Assembly (NCBI GenBank): GCA_963829085.1
Contig: CAWHHJ010000015.1
Span: 434,001-498,000 of the forward strand
Direction: 5' to 3'
Source of the DNA: PALSA-1004 sp963829085
GTDB taxonomy: Bacteria > Pseudomonadota > Gammaproteobacteria > Burkholderiales > SG8-41
Length of the DNA: 64,000 nucleotides
Below the pieces are notes generated by a model that ran no database searches, was not told the DNA's origin, and was given only the letters and a program-made list of their open reading frames with translations. The translations under genes and the position numbers were made by a program. Positions 8,738 to 17,769 of this stretch are shown piece by piece (position 1 is the stretch's first letter; each line of letters opens with the position of its first letter).

Positions 8738-9341
8738 ATGACCTCAATTGTTCCCCGCAATGCAATTCTCGTTCATGGTTGTTGCGATGAAGAAGAGTTT
8801 TATGGCGGTGAGTCGAGTCCTTCAAACAGTCATTGGTTTCCATGGTTGCAAAAGGAATTGATCAAGCGGGATATCGAGACGCAAACCCCGGAAATGCCGC
8901 GCCCGTATCGCCCCGAATATGCCGCGTGGAAGCAGGTGCTCGATTACTTCAGCATTGACAGCCATAGCATACTTGTAGCGCATAGCTGCGGCGCTGGATT
9001 TGTGCTGCGCTGGCTGGCGGACGAAATGCGGTCGGTGCAGAAGCTGATCCTCGTTGCGCCATGGATAGATCCATTCGGGACCCGCGGCTCCTTCCTTGAC
9101 TTCGAGCTCGACTCTAAAGTCGATTCGATGTTCGATGAGATGCATGTCATGCATTCCGATGAACGATGACGTCGATGGGTTACGCGAGTCGATCGAATCG
9201 CTAATCAAAGTGTACCCGCGTGCGCAGTGCCATCGGTTCTGCGATAAGGGCCACTTTTCGCGTAGCGACCTTTGCACGGAGGCGTTTCCAGAGTTGCTGG
9301 ACGTCATAGTCGGCGATAAAAGTCCTGCGGCAGACAGCTGA
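8738..9341 (+). pseudogene. RBBP9/YdeN-type alpha/beta hydrolase, interrupted by +1 frameshift
   Basis: Frame 1 (8738-9169) encodes AILVHGCCDEEEFYGGES, WFPWLQKELIKRDIET, and the nucleophile elbow LVAHSCGAGFVLRWL (Ser in HSCGAG) of small serine hydrolases. It ends HSDER-stop. The family continues in another frame: DDVDGLRESIESLIKVYPRA, then the catalytic His in DKGHFSR, through 9341. Removing one A from GATGAACGATGAC (9162-9163) joins them as HSDDDDVDG. The intact protein would be about 200 aa. So either a sequencing insertion or a recent inactivation. Confidence 0.75.
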
Positions 9342-9656
9342 GCAGCGCGCGTCAAGTAATACACCGGCGCCGCTCTCTTCTCTGTGAATCAGAGTTCGAT
9401 ACACTCGCTAACCTCGTCCCAGAAGACGAGCGGATTCTCAGCCTCGTTGAAAACAGCGAGGGCACGATGTCTAAGAACGTGAGCTCCAAAGCCGAAGGCG
9501 GCTGTTTGGTCGCGGAGTAGGACCGACGCCTAAGCCATTCGCTCCATTGCCCATGTCGCAGTTGATGGCCTATGGTGGTTTAGTCGCGACGTTCGCGAGC
9601 TTGCGGCATTGTATGTCGAAGCGTCGACCGATATCAGCCACTACCCGGAGAGTCAC
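9342..9656. other. 315-bp intergenic region without a supported gene
   Basis: An open frame on the minus strand (about 9400-9530, peptide ending NPLVFWDEVSECIEL) looks protein-like but has no start codon, so it may be a gene remnant or chance. Otherwise this is upstream sequence of the CHRD gene. Confidence 0.4.
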
Positions 9657-10277
9657 ATGACAGACAACAAAAAGCAGTTGCTTGCATCCGCAGTTTTACT
9701 GGCCGCAACATCGGGCGCGCACGCGGCCACACAATTTACAGCGACTCTGAACGGCGCTCAGGAGGTGCCGCCCACGAATTCACCCGCGACCGGGTTCGCG
9801 ACTTTTACGCTTAATGACGCGCAAACGTCCCTCAGCTTTCAGGCGACGATTAATGGGCTTGATTTCACTACCTTGCAGACGCCAGGTACTACCGCTGACG
9901 ACCTAACCAACGCCCATATTCATGCACCGGCCCCGCCCGGGATCGCTGCGTCCGTCGTCTGGGGCTTCATCGGAACCCCCTTCAACGATAACAATCCTGG
10001 TGATACGGTGGTTACAGCATTCACAGGTGGTGCCGTCGGCGGGACGGTATCCGGAAAATGGGATCTCCCGGAGGGCAACGGGACGACTTTATCCGCCCAG
10101 CTCCCGAGCATACTGGCCGGCAACTCGTATATCAATTTCCATACGGTCGCATTTCCGTCGGGCGCAATCCGTGGTCAGATTCTCGCGGTGCCCGAACCTT
10201 CCACGCTCGCCATGATTTCCGCCGGCATGCTCGGGCTTATCGGTTTTGCGAGACGCAGACGGATGATCGAGAGCTAG
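9657..10277 (+). CDS. CHRD-domain protein with PEP-CTERM sorting signal
   Basis: 206 aa from the ATG at 9657 (GGAG six bases upstream). A signal peptide (LLASAVLLAATSGAHA) is followed by a CHRD domain: FTATLNGAQEVPPTNSPATG opens it, then an AHIHAPAPPG segment, and INFHTVAFPSGAIRGQI closes it. The C-terminus VPEPSTLAMISAGMLGLIGF then ARRRR is a PEP-CTERM tail, recognised by exosortases in bacteria that export such proteins with an exopolysaccharide. Together with the EpsA-like regulator at 15.6 kb this points to an exosortase system elsewhere in the genome. Confidence 0.9.
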   Translation: MTDNKKQLLASAVLLAATSGAHAATQFTATLNGAQEVPPTNSPATGFATFTLNDAQTSLSFQATINGLDFTTLQTPGTTADDLTNAHIHAPAPPGIAASVVWGFIGTPFNDNNPGDTVVTAFTGGAVGGTVSGKWDLPEGNGTTLSAQLPSILAGNSYINFHTVAFPSGAIRGQILAVPEPSTLAMISAGMLGLIGFARRRRMIES

Positions 10278-10425
10278 TTCGCGGCAGCAGCGCAGGACGG
10301 ACGGCGCGGATTCGGCTTCTTGATAGGTCGTTCCGCCTCGGCAGCATTGCGCATACGCGGCCGGCTTATGTGACGATCGATGTTGACGAGGCTGCCGCAA
10401 CATTACATCTGAAGCGCTAGCGCTA

Positions 10426-12954
10426 CTAAGTCACCTTCTGCAGCGTATTGGGCTCTGCGGAACGCCCCATGACGCTGGCGATAGTCGCGATAAGCTCCGA
10501 CGGCTCGACCGGCTTCGAGACATGTACCTGATATCCGGCGCGCAGCGCGCGCACGCGGTCTTCGGAGCGGGCGAAAGCGGTTAAAGCGACTGCCGGAATT
10601 TTCCCGGCGGCGCCGCCAAGCGCTCGCAGCCGGCGAAGAAACTCATACCCATCCACGTCTGGCATGCCGATATCGCTGACCAGGACATCCAGTTCGCAGG
10701 TGGCAAGAACGGACAGACCTTCCTCCGCAGAGGCCGCAGTGGTGACCTCCGCATCGCATTCGACGAGCACCCGCTTGATAAGCTCGCGCGCATCGTCCAC
10801 ATCATCCACAACGAGCACGCGGATGCCGGCAAGATTCACGCGTTGATACTGAGCAGGAGCGTTGAGACTACGAACTCGTGTATCGCGTAAATCGTCCGGC
10901 ACGAGCAACCGGAAGGGTGACAGCGGCAGACGGATAGTGAATTTTGTGCCGCGGTCCTCGCCTTCACTTTCAACGTCGACCGTGCCGCCGTGCAGTTCCA
11001 CGAGATGCTTCACGATCGATAATCCCAGACCGAGCCCGCCGTGGTGCCGCGTCGTTGACGCATCCGCTTGTTTGAAGCGCTCGAATACGTGCGGAAGGAA
11101 GGCACGATCGATGCCGGCGCCGGTGTCGGCAACGCTGATCTGCACTGAGCTGTCCGCTTTTTCCAGTGTGACGAGAACCCGTCCTCCCTTGGGCGTGAAT
11201 TTGATCGCGTTCGAAAGCAGATTCCATACAACCTGTTGAAGCCGCGCCGGATCACCGGTAATCGGTCCCGCGGCGGGATCGAGCAGCTTGTCCACCCGGA
11301 CGCCTTTCGCGTCCGCACCGGGCCTGACTGTCTCGATAGCCGCCTCGACAGCTGAAATTGGCGCCATCGGTTGAGCGTCGATGCGCACCTTGCCTGAAAT
11401 GATGCGGCTCATATCGAGCAGATCCTCGATGAGCTGGGCCTGAACGCGGGCATTACGGTCGATGACGTCGATACCTTTTTGCAGATCCGCATCGTTGATG
11501 TTGCCGTTCTTCAAGACTTGTGCCCAACCGAGAATCGCGCTCAACGGCGTCCGGAGTTCGTGCGATAGCGTGGCCAGGAACTCATCTTTCATCTCACTCA
11601 TGCGTTCGGCGGCAGTGCGCGCAGACCGTTCGCTCTCGAGCAGGAATTCGCGCTCCTCGGCATGTTTTTTCAGTGTTTCTTCGGCGCGTTTACGGGATGT
11701 GATGTCACGCGCGATCTTGGACGCACCGACGATACGGCCTTCAGGACTGCGGATCGGCGACGACGTCAATGAGATGTTGATGTACTGTCCGTCTTTCGTC
11801 CGGCGTATCGTTTCATAGTTTTGAACGCGTTCTCCGGCGGCCAATCGACCGAGGATAAAAGCCTCTTCGTTCTGCCGATCCGCAGGAATGACCGTCATGA
11901 TCGACTTCCCGATCATCTCCTGCGAGCTATAACCGAATATACGTTCGGCGCTCTTGTTCCAGCTCGTAACGATACCTTGCAGGGTCTTGCCGATGATTGC
12001 GTCCTCGGAGCTTTCGACGATGGCGGCCAGACGCGTCTCCAGCAACTGGGCTTCGGCGCCTTGCGTTATATCGCGGAGACTGGCGCTGAAGAGAGCCGGC
12101 TCCTCACCCGACACCCGGCTGATCGACATCTCCGCTGGAAACTCGTGTCCATCCGCATGCAGGATGTGTAGTTGAACGCGGTTACTTGCGGTGGAAGTGT
12201 TTGTACCTGACAGGTAACGCATCAAGTCTTGATATTGCGGCTCTTGAACACGCGCCGGCGGAAATAAGTGAGTAATACTTTTGTTCACCGCCTCTTCACG
12301 CGAGTAGCCGAGTATCCCTTCTGATGCATGGTTGAAATGGCCGATCTTTCCTTGGTGATCGATCGTGAACAGCGCATCCAGTGCTGCATCGAGGATGGAC
12401 GCTTTACGCATTTCAGAATGGCGCAGCGCGTGCTGCGCACGCCGCTTCTCGGTCACGTCGTAGAACACCATGACTGCGCCTACCATATTGCCACTGGCGT
12501 CTCTGATGGGAGCTGCACTGTCTTCGATGAGTGTCTCGTGGCCATCCTTCGCCACAAGCGAAGCGTGATTAGCGAGTGCGAAGGCAAGTCCATCGTGCAA
12601 CACTGACTCAATCGGGTTTGGCAGGGGCTCGCGCGATTGCTCATGAATGACGCGGAATACTTCCCGCAGCGGCTTACCCACCGCGTCGGCTGCGCGCCAT
12701 CCAGTCGCGGATTCAGCGACCGGATTCAAAAAAGTGACTCTGGCTTCGACGTCCGTCGTGATCACGCCATCACCGATACTCGATAGAGTGACGCGAAACC
12801 ATTCACGCTGCTCACTGAGTTCCTGGGCTTTGCGCGCGAGCGCGTCCTTCGCCTCGACCAGTTTCTGCTCGGCACGGCGGCGCGCCACCAGTATGCTTTC
12901 GGCATTCTGCAGCGCGACCGACCGTAGCTGCGCGTCTTCTGTCTCGTCGCTCAT
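10426..12954 (-). CDS. Soluble hybrid histidine kinase with three PAS domains and C-terminal receiver
   Basis: 842 aa, no membrane segment. After a short coiled coil come three PAS domains: about 55-170 (FLNPVAESATGW), 180-300 (FNHASEGILGYSREE), and 310-430 (IVTSWNKSAERIFGYSSQEM). HisKA has His465 in LATLSHELRTPLSAILGW, the HATPase has NLLSNAIKFTPKGG and ADTGAGID with GGLGLGLSIVKHLVELHGG, and the receiver (about 725-840) has Asp761 in VSDIGMPDVDGYEF. The HELRTPL core differs from the HELRNPL core of the other three hybrid kinases, placing it in a separate subgroup. Its ATG overlaps the stop of the upstream methionine-synthase-like fragment (ATGA at 12951-12954). Confidence 0.93.
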   Translation of the reverse strand: MSDETEDAQLRSVALQNAESILVARRRAEQKLVEAKDALARKAQELSEQREWFRVTLSSIGDGVITTDVEARVTFLNPVAESATGWRAADAVGKPLREVFRVIHEQSREPLPNPIESVLHDGLAFALANHASLVAKDGHETLIEDSAAPIRDASGNMVGAVMVFYDVTEKRRAQHALRHSEMRKASILDAALDALFTIDHQGKIGHFNHASEGILGYSREEAVNKSITHLFPPARVQEPQYQDLMRYLSGTNTSTASNRVQLHILHADGHEFPAEMSISRVSGEEPALFSASLRDITQGAEAQLLETRLAAIVESSEDAIIGKTLQGIVTSWNKSAERIFGYSSQEMIGKSIMTVIPADRQNEEAFILGRLAAGERVQNYETIRRTKDGQYINISLTSSPIRSPEGRIVGASKIARDITSRKRAEETLKKHAEEREFLLESERSARTAAERMSEMKDEFLATLSHELRTPLSAILGWAQVLKNGNINDADLQKGIDVIDRNARVQAQLIEDLLDMSRIISGKVRIDAQPMAPISAVEAAIETVRPGADAKGVRVDKLLDPAAGPITGDPARLQQVVWNLLSNAIKFTPKGGRVLVTLEKADSSVQISVADTGAGIDRAFLPHVFERFKQADASTTRHHGGLGLGLSIVKHLVELHGGTVDVESEGEDRGTKFTIRLPLSPFRLLVPDDLRDTRVRSLNAPAQYQRVNLAGIRVLVVDDVDDARELIKRVLVECDAEVTTAASAEEGLSVLATCELDVLVSDIGMPDVDGYEFLRRLRALGGAAGKIPAVALTAFARSEDRVRALRAGYQVHVSKPVEPSELIATIASVMGRSAEPNTLQKVT

Positions 12955-13583
12955 TGCAGCCCGGCCAGCACTTTTTCCGCGCGCGCCGTCCCCTGCACGC
13001 GCGCGCGAATCTTCGCGAAAGCGGTGTCGCGGCTCGTCGACGTATCGTCGCTGAAGGGCGAGAACCCGCAGTCGTCGGTCGTGCCGAGTTGCTCGGCAGG
13101 AATGCAGCGTGCTGCCTCGAGCACCCGGTCCCGGACTTCTTCCGGTGTTTCGATGCGTGGATCGATGGGCGCTACAACGCCGACAAATACGCGCTGCCCC
13201 GGTCGCATCGAATTGCGAATAATTTCCAGGACGTGTGCGCGGTGCTTCTCACCGGCAAGCGCTACATAGAAATTTCCGGCATCCAGCTGGAACAGCGCAG
13301 GCAGAAGATCCGCATAGTCGACGTCCGCGCTGTGTGTGGAATCCCTGTCGCCGCCCGGACATGTGTGGATACCGATGCGCAGCCGCTCGTCGGCGGAAAA
13401 TCGGGCAAGCACAACATTATTCAGATCGATAAATGAATTCAATAAGTGACCTGCAGGATCGATTTTCACGGCGAGGCGTGCTTCCGTGAAATCAATTTGA
13501 ACTTCGCCCTTCTCTGGGAGGCGACTTGTCATAAAATATGCGAAATCCCTTTCGCCCTGGCGCGCGTATGTTAGCGGAGACAT
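12951..13583 (-). pseudogene. MetE-like (cobalamin-independent methionine synthase C-terminal family) protein lacking its N-terminal part
   Basis: 210 aa matching only the C-terminal two-thirds of the stand-alone MetE-C family (normally about 340-370 aa). VQIDFTEARLAV, then IGIHTCPGGDRDSTHSADVD (His and Cys of the zinc site), VGVVAPIDPRIETPEEVRDR and LGTTDDCGFSPF (third zinc Cys) are all present. The first 150 or so residues are absent; a TAG lies in frame a few codons upstream of the ATG and no matching coding sequence is visible in other frames up to 13760. It may be a degraded gene or a retained fragment. Its end is coupled by a 4-bp overlap to the kinase gene. Confidence 0.65.
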
Positions 13584-13973
13584 GCGGTTCGTTTTGTAGG
13601 ATAAGACCTAACGCGCCGTAGGACAAGCCGCCGAATGACGCAACGTGTTTCATTGCGCTACGGTCTCTGGTGAAATCTTAGGATCACATAAGGGAACGTT
13701 CCGGAGGCGAAAAATTGACGCCGCGCTGAGTGGCCGCGGCGCGACGCGTTTACGGCGACTAGCGCCTCAGTATGTTTACATGCCAGACGATCAACAATAG
13801 CGCTTCTGAATTAAGCGATGCTCCTACCGGTGTAACACGGAACGATCCGTGCGCGCCACTCGATGCGCCATTGCGCTCGACTGCCATAAACAATGAAAGC
13901 AACCGAACAAGGAATCCGCGCTGCACGCCGCGGTCCATCTGATCCTGATCTCTATTGCGGCGTCCTCGCACTC

Positions 13974-14883
13974 ATGAATAACATTCTCATCGGCACCGCG
14001 TCGTGGGCGGACAAGTCTCTGGTCCAATGCGGGCGGTTTTACCCTGCGGCTGCGAAGTCTCCGGAAGACCGGCTGAAGTACTACGCGCAGGAATTCCCGA
14101 TCGTCGAGATCGACAGCAGCTACTACGCGATACCCAACGAGCGGGCAGCGCAGCTGTGGGTCGAACGCACGCCGGAACGCTTCGTGTTCGATGTGAAAGC
14201 ATTCCGGCTTTTTACGCAACACCAGACGTCGCCGCATGTGCTTCCCAAAGATGTCCTCGCTGCACTGGCGCCCGCCAAGAAGATGATCTACTACCGGGAC
14301 GTGCCAGAGGAACTTATGGCCGAACTCTGGCGGCAGTTTCGAATCGCGCTCACACGCATGCAGCAGGGCGGCAAGCTTGGCGTTGTGCTATTCCAGTTTC
14401 CTCCTTGGTTCCTCGCCAATCGGGACAGCCTCGCGCATATCGATGAATGCGTCGAGCGTATGGCGGGATTTACACTCGCGGTCGAGTTTCGCAATGAGAC
14501 CTGGTTTTATGAGAGCAGGCGTGAGCGAACTCTCGCGTTTGAACGCGAGCGCGGAATTGCGCATGTGGCAGTGGATGAGCCAAAGGGTTTTGCGAGCTGC
14601 ATACCATCAGTATGGGAAGTGACGCGCCCTGACATCGCCGATGGTCCGGCTTCACGGCCGTAACCGGCACACATGGGACAAGGCAGGTCTCGCCGCCGCA
14701 TCGGATCGGTTCAATTATATATACAACGATGATGAACTGTCAGAGCTCGCGTCGTCGATTAAGACGATGAGCGAAAACGCACACACCGTGCATGTGCTGC
14801 TGAATACGAACTACGAGGATCAAGGCCAGGTGAACGCACGGCGCCTGAGCCAGATCATGCAAAAGGCCGCTGTGGCCGTTTGA
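13974..14883 (+). pseudogene. DUF72 family protein, interrupted by +1 frameshift
   Basis: The first frame (ATG 13974, beginning MNNILIGTASWADKSL) gives the TIM-barrel start of DUF72 (GTASWADKSL, FPIVEIDSSYYAIP, LGVVLFQFPPWF, LAVEFRNETWF) and ends after VTRPDIADGPASRP. The second frame continues MVRLHGRNRHTWDKAG, then FNYIYNDDELSELAS and VLLNTNYEDQGQVNARRL, the normal DUF72 end. One extra base in ATCGCCGATGGTC (14637-14640) explains it: without it the junction reads DIAMVRLHGRN. Intact length would be about 302 aa, typical for the family. DUF72 proteins have no settled biochemical role. The in-frame upstream codons from 13893 have no homology. Confidence 0.8.
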
Positions 14884-14926
14884 GCTGAGTTGCCGGTTAC
14901 ACGACGCAATTCAATTACGTGCAGTG

Positions 14927-14941
14927 GTAACACATTGTAAA
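14927..14941. promoter_or_regulatory. Imperfect copy of the GTAACA-N3-TGTTAC operator
   Basis: GTAACA-CAT-TGTAAA, matching the perfect palindromes at 15272-15286 and 49273-49287 in the first half and four of six bases in the second. Lies 93 bp upstream of the His-rich protein's ATG. Confidence 0.4.
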
Positions 14942-15034
14942 ACCACTCAGCAATCGTCATCGCCCTCCTCGTCCACTCGTTATTCGACGTAATGGAGCTC
15001 ATCCCGGGCCCATGCATCTGACGAGGAGAAGTTT

Positions 15035-15223
15035 ATGAAGAAGTTTCTAGCCATGTTCGCCGTCTCGACGTTTGCGCTTGCGTCGGTGTCCGCGTCCGCC
15101 TTTACGCCCGATCAGCGGGCTCACACGCGCGGCTATCACGTGTCCCACTCACACCTACACGCCGTGAAGCATCACGCTAAGCACAAACATTTCAAGCACC
15201 ACGCCAAAAAGCACTACAGCTAA
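15035..15223 (+). CDS. Small exported histidine/lysine-rich protein
   Basis: 62 aa with a strong ribosome site (GAGGAG, 7 bases before ATG). A signal peptide (FLAMFAVSTFALASVSASAF) leaves a mature peptide of about 39 residues that is mostly His and Lys (HLHAVKHHAKHKHFKHHAKK), which could bind metal ions or anionic polymers; the role is unknown. It stands next to a GY-rich lipoprotein gene, and both have related palindromes upstream, suggesting shared regulation. A 10-bp hairpin follows the stop. Confidence 0.75.
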   Translation: MKKFLAMFAVSTFALASVSASAFTPDQRAHTRGYHVSHSHLHAVKHHAKHKHFKHHAKKHYS

Positions 15224-15234
15224 GTCGGACGCAT

Positions 15235-15259
15235 CGGAGGCAGGTTTGTCCTGCCTCCG
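15235..15259 (+). terminator. 10-bp hairpin after the His-rich gene
   Basis: CGGAGGCAGG (15235-15244), 5-nt loop TTTGT, CCTGCCTCCG (15250-15259). It is perfectly paired, lies 11 bp after the stop, and has no T-tract, so it may be a weak or factor-assisted terminator or an mRNA-stabilising structure. Confidence 0.5.
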
Positions 15260-15271
15260 TGCACCTGCCTC

Positions 15272-15286
15272 GTAACACACTGTTAC
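15272..15286. promoter_or_regulatory. Perfect 15-bp palindromic operator GTAACA-N3-TGTTAC
   Basis: GTAACA-CAC-TGTTAC, 54 bp upstream of the lipoprotein ATG at 15341. The same palindrome with a different spacer stands 59 bp upstream of the paralogous lipoprotein gene near 49.2 kb. The binding protein is not known. Confidence 0.55.
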
Positions 15287-15340
15287 TTCTTCGCGGGGAT
15301 ACCCCGCCGCGTTTCACGCTCAAACGCGCAGGAGGAATAA

Positions 15341-15523
15341 ATGAAGACATTTTTAAAAGTGACGTTGGTACTATCGGCGTTTAGCGCACTGGGCGGCTGT
15401 ATTGCAGTACCGGCGGGGCCAGGTTATTACCCGGGCGGCGGATATTATGCCGCGCCTGCGGTCTACGGCCCTTCTATCGGCATTGGTTTCTACGGTGGAC
15501 GAGGCGGTCATCACTGGCATTGA
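15341..15523 (+). CDS. Small Gly/Tyr-rich lipoprotein
   Basis: 60 aa, start chosen by AGGAGGA eight bases upstream. MKTFLKVTLVLSAFSALGGC is a lipobox (Cys20), followed by GPGYYPGGGYYAAPAVYGPS and a GG-x-GGHHWH tail. A longer paralogue at 48872-49213 has the same order of parts (lipobox, PGYYPGAG, YYGPALGVGVYGG, GGHH). The low-complexity mature part points to a surface or cell-wall-associated role; none is established. Confidence 0.75.
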   Translation: MKTFLKVTLVLSAFSALGGCIAVPAGPGYYPGGGYYAAPAVYGPSIGIGFYGGRGGHHWH

Positions 15524-15660
15524 TTAGTGTGTTCGGAACCCGTAAGTCCGCCACGTGAGTGCTGGCGCAGTCAACGAGCGACACAGCAGGCGCTGACATC
15601 GTCCCTATTGCACTCGGCTTCATCATGATTACATCCGCCAAGCGAGGCGCTGAAGATTCC

Positions 15661-16404
15661 ATGACCGTACGAGAAGAGCTGGACCGATTCCTGCGCGTCG
15701 CCGCCGATTCCTTGCAGGTACGCACCCCGAGCGACTTGAACGCATGGCTGTGCGGAGATTTCCAATATTTCTTGCCACATCATATGTTCGTCGCCGTCTC
15801 GAATTATGGCGAGTCGACACAGCTTAGATGTGATGTGGTCGCGGGTCCTGTCGTGCAGGCCGATTCGTGGTCACCGTTAGCGCTGGTACCACATGCGCGA
15901 GCGCTCTATCAGCGCTGGCGCAATTATGGACGGTTTGCATATGAGCTTAGCCATGCGCCATTAAGCATGGCTGCGAATATGGCTGCGGACTTGGGTTGCG
16001 CGCGAGTGCTCACGAGCATTCGCTCACTGCTCGTGCACGGCGTCAATGATGCGCCAAATGGGAAGGACCGTGTCTATATCGCAATGCAGTGCGATGATGA
16101 AAGTCCACGTCGCTCCTTGAAAATGATGCGCATACTGCTGCCGTACATCGACCTGGCATTCGGACGCGCCGCGGCACATAAAACAGCTGACATGTCTGCG
16201 TCGTTGGCAACGAATAACAGGCTTACCGCACGCGAGGTTGAGATCATGGTGTGGGTTGAGAAAGGCCAGAGCAATCAGCAGATCGCTAACCGACTGGACA
16301 TCAGTCTATTCACTGTGAAAAACCATCTGCGCCATATTTTTGCCAAGCTCGATGTCGTCACGCGAGCACAAGCGGTTGCGAAGTTTGACCGCGGACCCGG
16401 ATAG
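15661..16404 (+). CDS. epsA: LuxR-family regulator, EpsA-like (XrtB/PEP-CTERM-associated)
   Basis: 247 aa from the ATG at 15661; the frame is open back to a GTG at 15559, but similarity to EpsA proteins begins at EELDRFLRVAADSLQVRT. The N-terminal 170 residues match the EpsA sensor part (LNAWLCGDFQYFLPHHMFV). The C-terminus is a LuxR helix-turn-helix: LTAREVEIMVWVEKGQSNQQ then IANRLDISLFTVKNHLRHIF. Such regulators control exopolysaccharide export and PEP-CTERM genes in betaproteobacteria. No exosortase or eps genes are in the window, so it acts at a distance or is an orphan copy. Confidence 0.75.
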   Translation: MTVREELDRFLRVAADSLQVRTPSDLNAWLCGDFQYFLPHHMFVAVSNYGESTQLRCDVVAGPVVQADSWSPLALVPHARALYQRWRNYGRFAYELSHAPLSMAANMAADLGCARVLTSIRSLLVHGVNDAPNGKDRVYIAMQCDDESPRRSLKMMRILLPYIDLAFGRAAAHKTADMSASLATNNRLTAREVEIMVWVEKGQSNQQIANRLDISLFTVKNHLRHIFAKLDVVTRAQAVAKFDRGPG

Positions 16405-16655
16405 CGAAGCTGCCGTCACCGACTCCCAATGATCACTGCTATCAGCTCAGCGGCCTGAACAGTTAGTTCTTTATGATCATTGGCCGTTTGTTACCAGCCG
16501 GTATAGCGGTAGAAGCGCACGAATGGCGTTGGAAATTAATCACTTCGTATCATGGACACCACTAATGCCGCAGCGCATCCTGCGAGCCATCGTCAAGTCC
16601 GGCGGCGACGCTGGAGATTCAAAATTCATTCGAATAAACCAGAAGGAGCCTTGCT

Positions 16656-16826
16656 ATGAAATCGATCCTCGACCGCTCGTTTCGCTACACGCCGAGTTCG
16701 CACACCGACGTGCGCAAGACATTCGCAAGAATCCGACGCGAACACAGGCAGGCGGTGAGAACAGGGCAACCGCTAGCAGACAGCGTCAATGTGCTGCGCT
16801 TAGGCCCTCGGCGGGTCACGAAGTAA
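16656..16826 (+). CDS. Small basic protein (56 aa), unknown
   Basis: Starts MKSILDRSFRYTPSSHTDVR and ends LRLGPRRVTK. AAGGAG lies 7 bases before the ATG, which is why I call it despite its length. The peptide is rich in Arg and predicted helical in the middle (KTFARIRREHRQAVRTG); no family recognised. Confidence 0.55.
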   Translation: MKSILDRSFRYTPSSHTDVRKTFARIRREHRQAVRTGQPLADSVNVLRLGPRRVTK

Positions 16827-17220
16827 CATAACCACGGCGCGTTCGTACTTTCGCCGAGCGATCCGGCATCCCAGTCGGACCTGTACAGTGATGTGAAAGT
16901 GACTTTGCAACACACGAGGTGACGCCTGCCGCGGAAGCAAATCTGCAACGGCCCATACACGTAGCTTAAAGCGATGCCGTCCTGGCGCGCGACAAACGCC
17001 TCGAAGGTCGAAGCCGCGAACTCGCGTGCACGCTTACGACCCACTGTAGCATTGCCCATAGACGGTAATCAGCCGGGTGCCCGTAACTTGGCATATGTGC
17101 CGCCGCGAACTGGTATCGTGGAACCCGTGGTTGTCCTACACCCGCCAGCTAGCTTCACGGACAGACTAACGGCACGGCGCGAGTATCGTGAGAGGTGAAC
17201 GCTATAACTAGAATGGCTCG
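16827..17220. other. 394-bp region without a supported gene
   Basis: A minus-strand ORF (16685-17059, beginning MGNATVGRKRAREFAAS) crosses this region and overlaps the 56-aa gene. It has no ribosome site or recognised domain, so I do not call it. Nothing else was seen. Confidence 0.4.
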
Positions 17221-17490
17221 ATGCATAAGCGCCCCGTGCACAAACAAGTGGACCACCGGCAATTAATGATCGGGCACGGCATCGCAATTGCTATCGCCGT
17301 GTGCGCTTTGTATGTCATTGTCGTCGAGTCAGTGGGCTGGGCGGTATACGGCACACTTCTATTCGGGATCGCTCTGGCGCTCGAGATCGTTGTCGGGGTC
17401 CATTGCCATGAAGACCCGAAAAAGGCGAGCGGTGCATCACCATGGAGAGTCACTAACGTAGGCCCGATAAAGCACCGCCGGCGCCTATAA
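17221..17490 (+). CDS. Possible small two-helix membrane protein
   Basis: 89 aa with two hydrophobic helices (GIAIAIAVCALYVIVVESVG and AVYGTLLFGIALALEIVVGV) joined by a short turn, a His-rich N-terminus (MHKRPVHKQVDHRQ) and a basic tail. The ribosome site is weak. No family recognised. Confidence 0.45.
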   Translation: MHKRPVHKQVDHRQLMIGHGIAIAIAVCALYVIVVESVGWAVYGTLLFGIALALEIVVGVHCHEDPKKASGASPWRVTNVGPIKHRRRL

Positions 17491-17549
17491 CGCTTTGCCG
17501 CCGCGTGCCGGGCACGCGATAACCTACTTAGTGAATGTATCTCGCCCGG

Positions 17550-17747
17550 CTATTTAGTCGATCGAGTGTTAGACCTGTCTAAATATTCCTCGACGGAAGC
17601 CAGCGCGGGTCCAGCCCGCTCGACGGCTCTCTGAAGTTTTTCTTTCGTGACGCCGAGGCGCTTCGTCCAGTATTGCACGTCGCGCTCGTCGTCGAGTGAG
17701 ACTCTGTCCTGGCTCCGCTCGCCTTGTGTCGCAGCATCGTGCTCCAT
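17550..17747 (-). CDS. DUF3606 domain protein
   Basis: 65 aa. The core RDVQYWTKRLGVTKEKLQRA matches DUF3606, a short family of unknown function with a conserved W-x-x-x-LGVTxxxLxxAV pattern. GGAG precedes the ATG. It lies 22 bp downstream of the receiver gene on the same strand and is probably co-transcribed with it. Confidence 0.8.
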   Translation of the reverse strand: MEHDAATQGERSQDRVSLDDERDVQYWTKRLGVTKEKLQRAVERAGPALASVEEYLDRSNTRSTK

Positions 17748-17769
17748 AACGTACGCTCTCCAAGTTAAA

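Noticed and set aside
16685..17059. Minus-strand 124-aa ORF
   Set aside because: No ribosome site or recognisable domain; overlaps the 56-aa plus-strand gene, which has a strong ribosome site.
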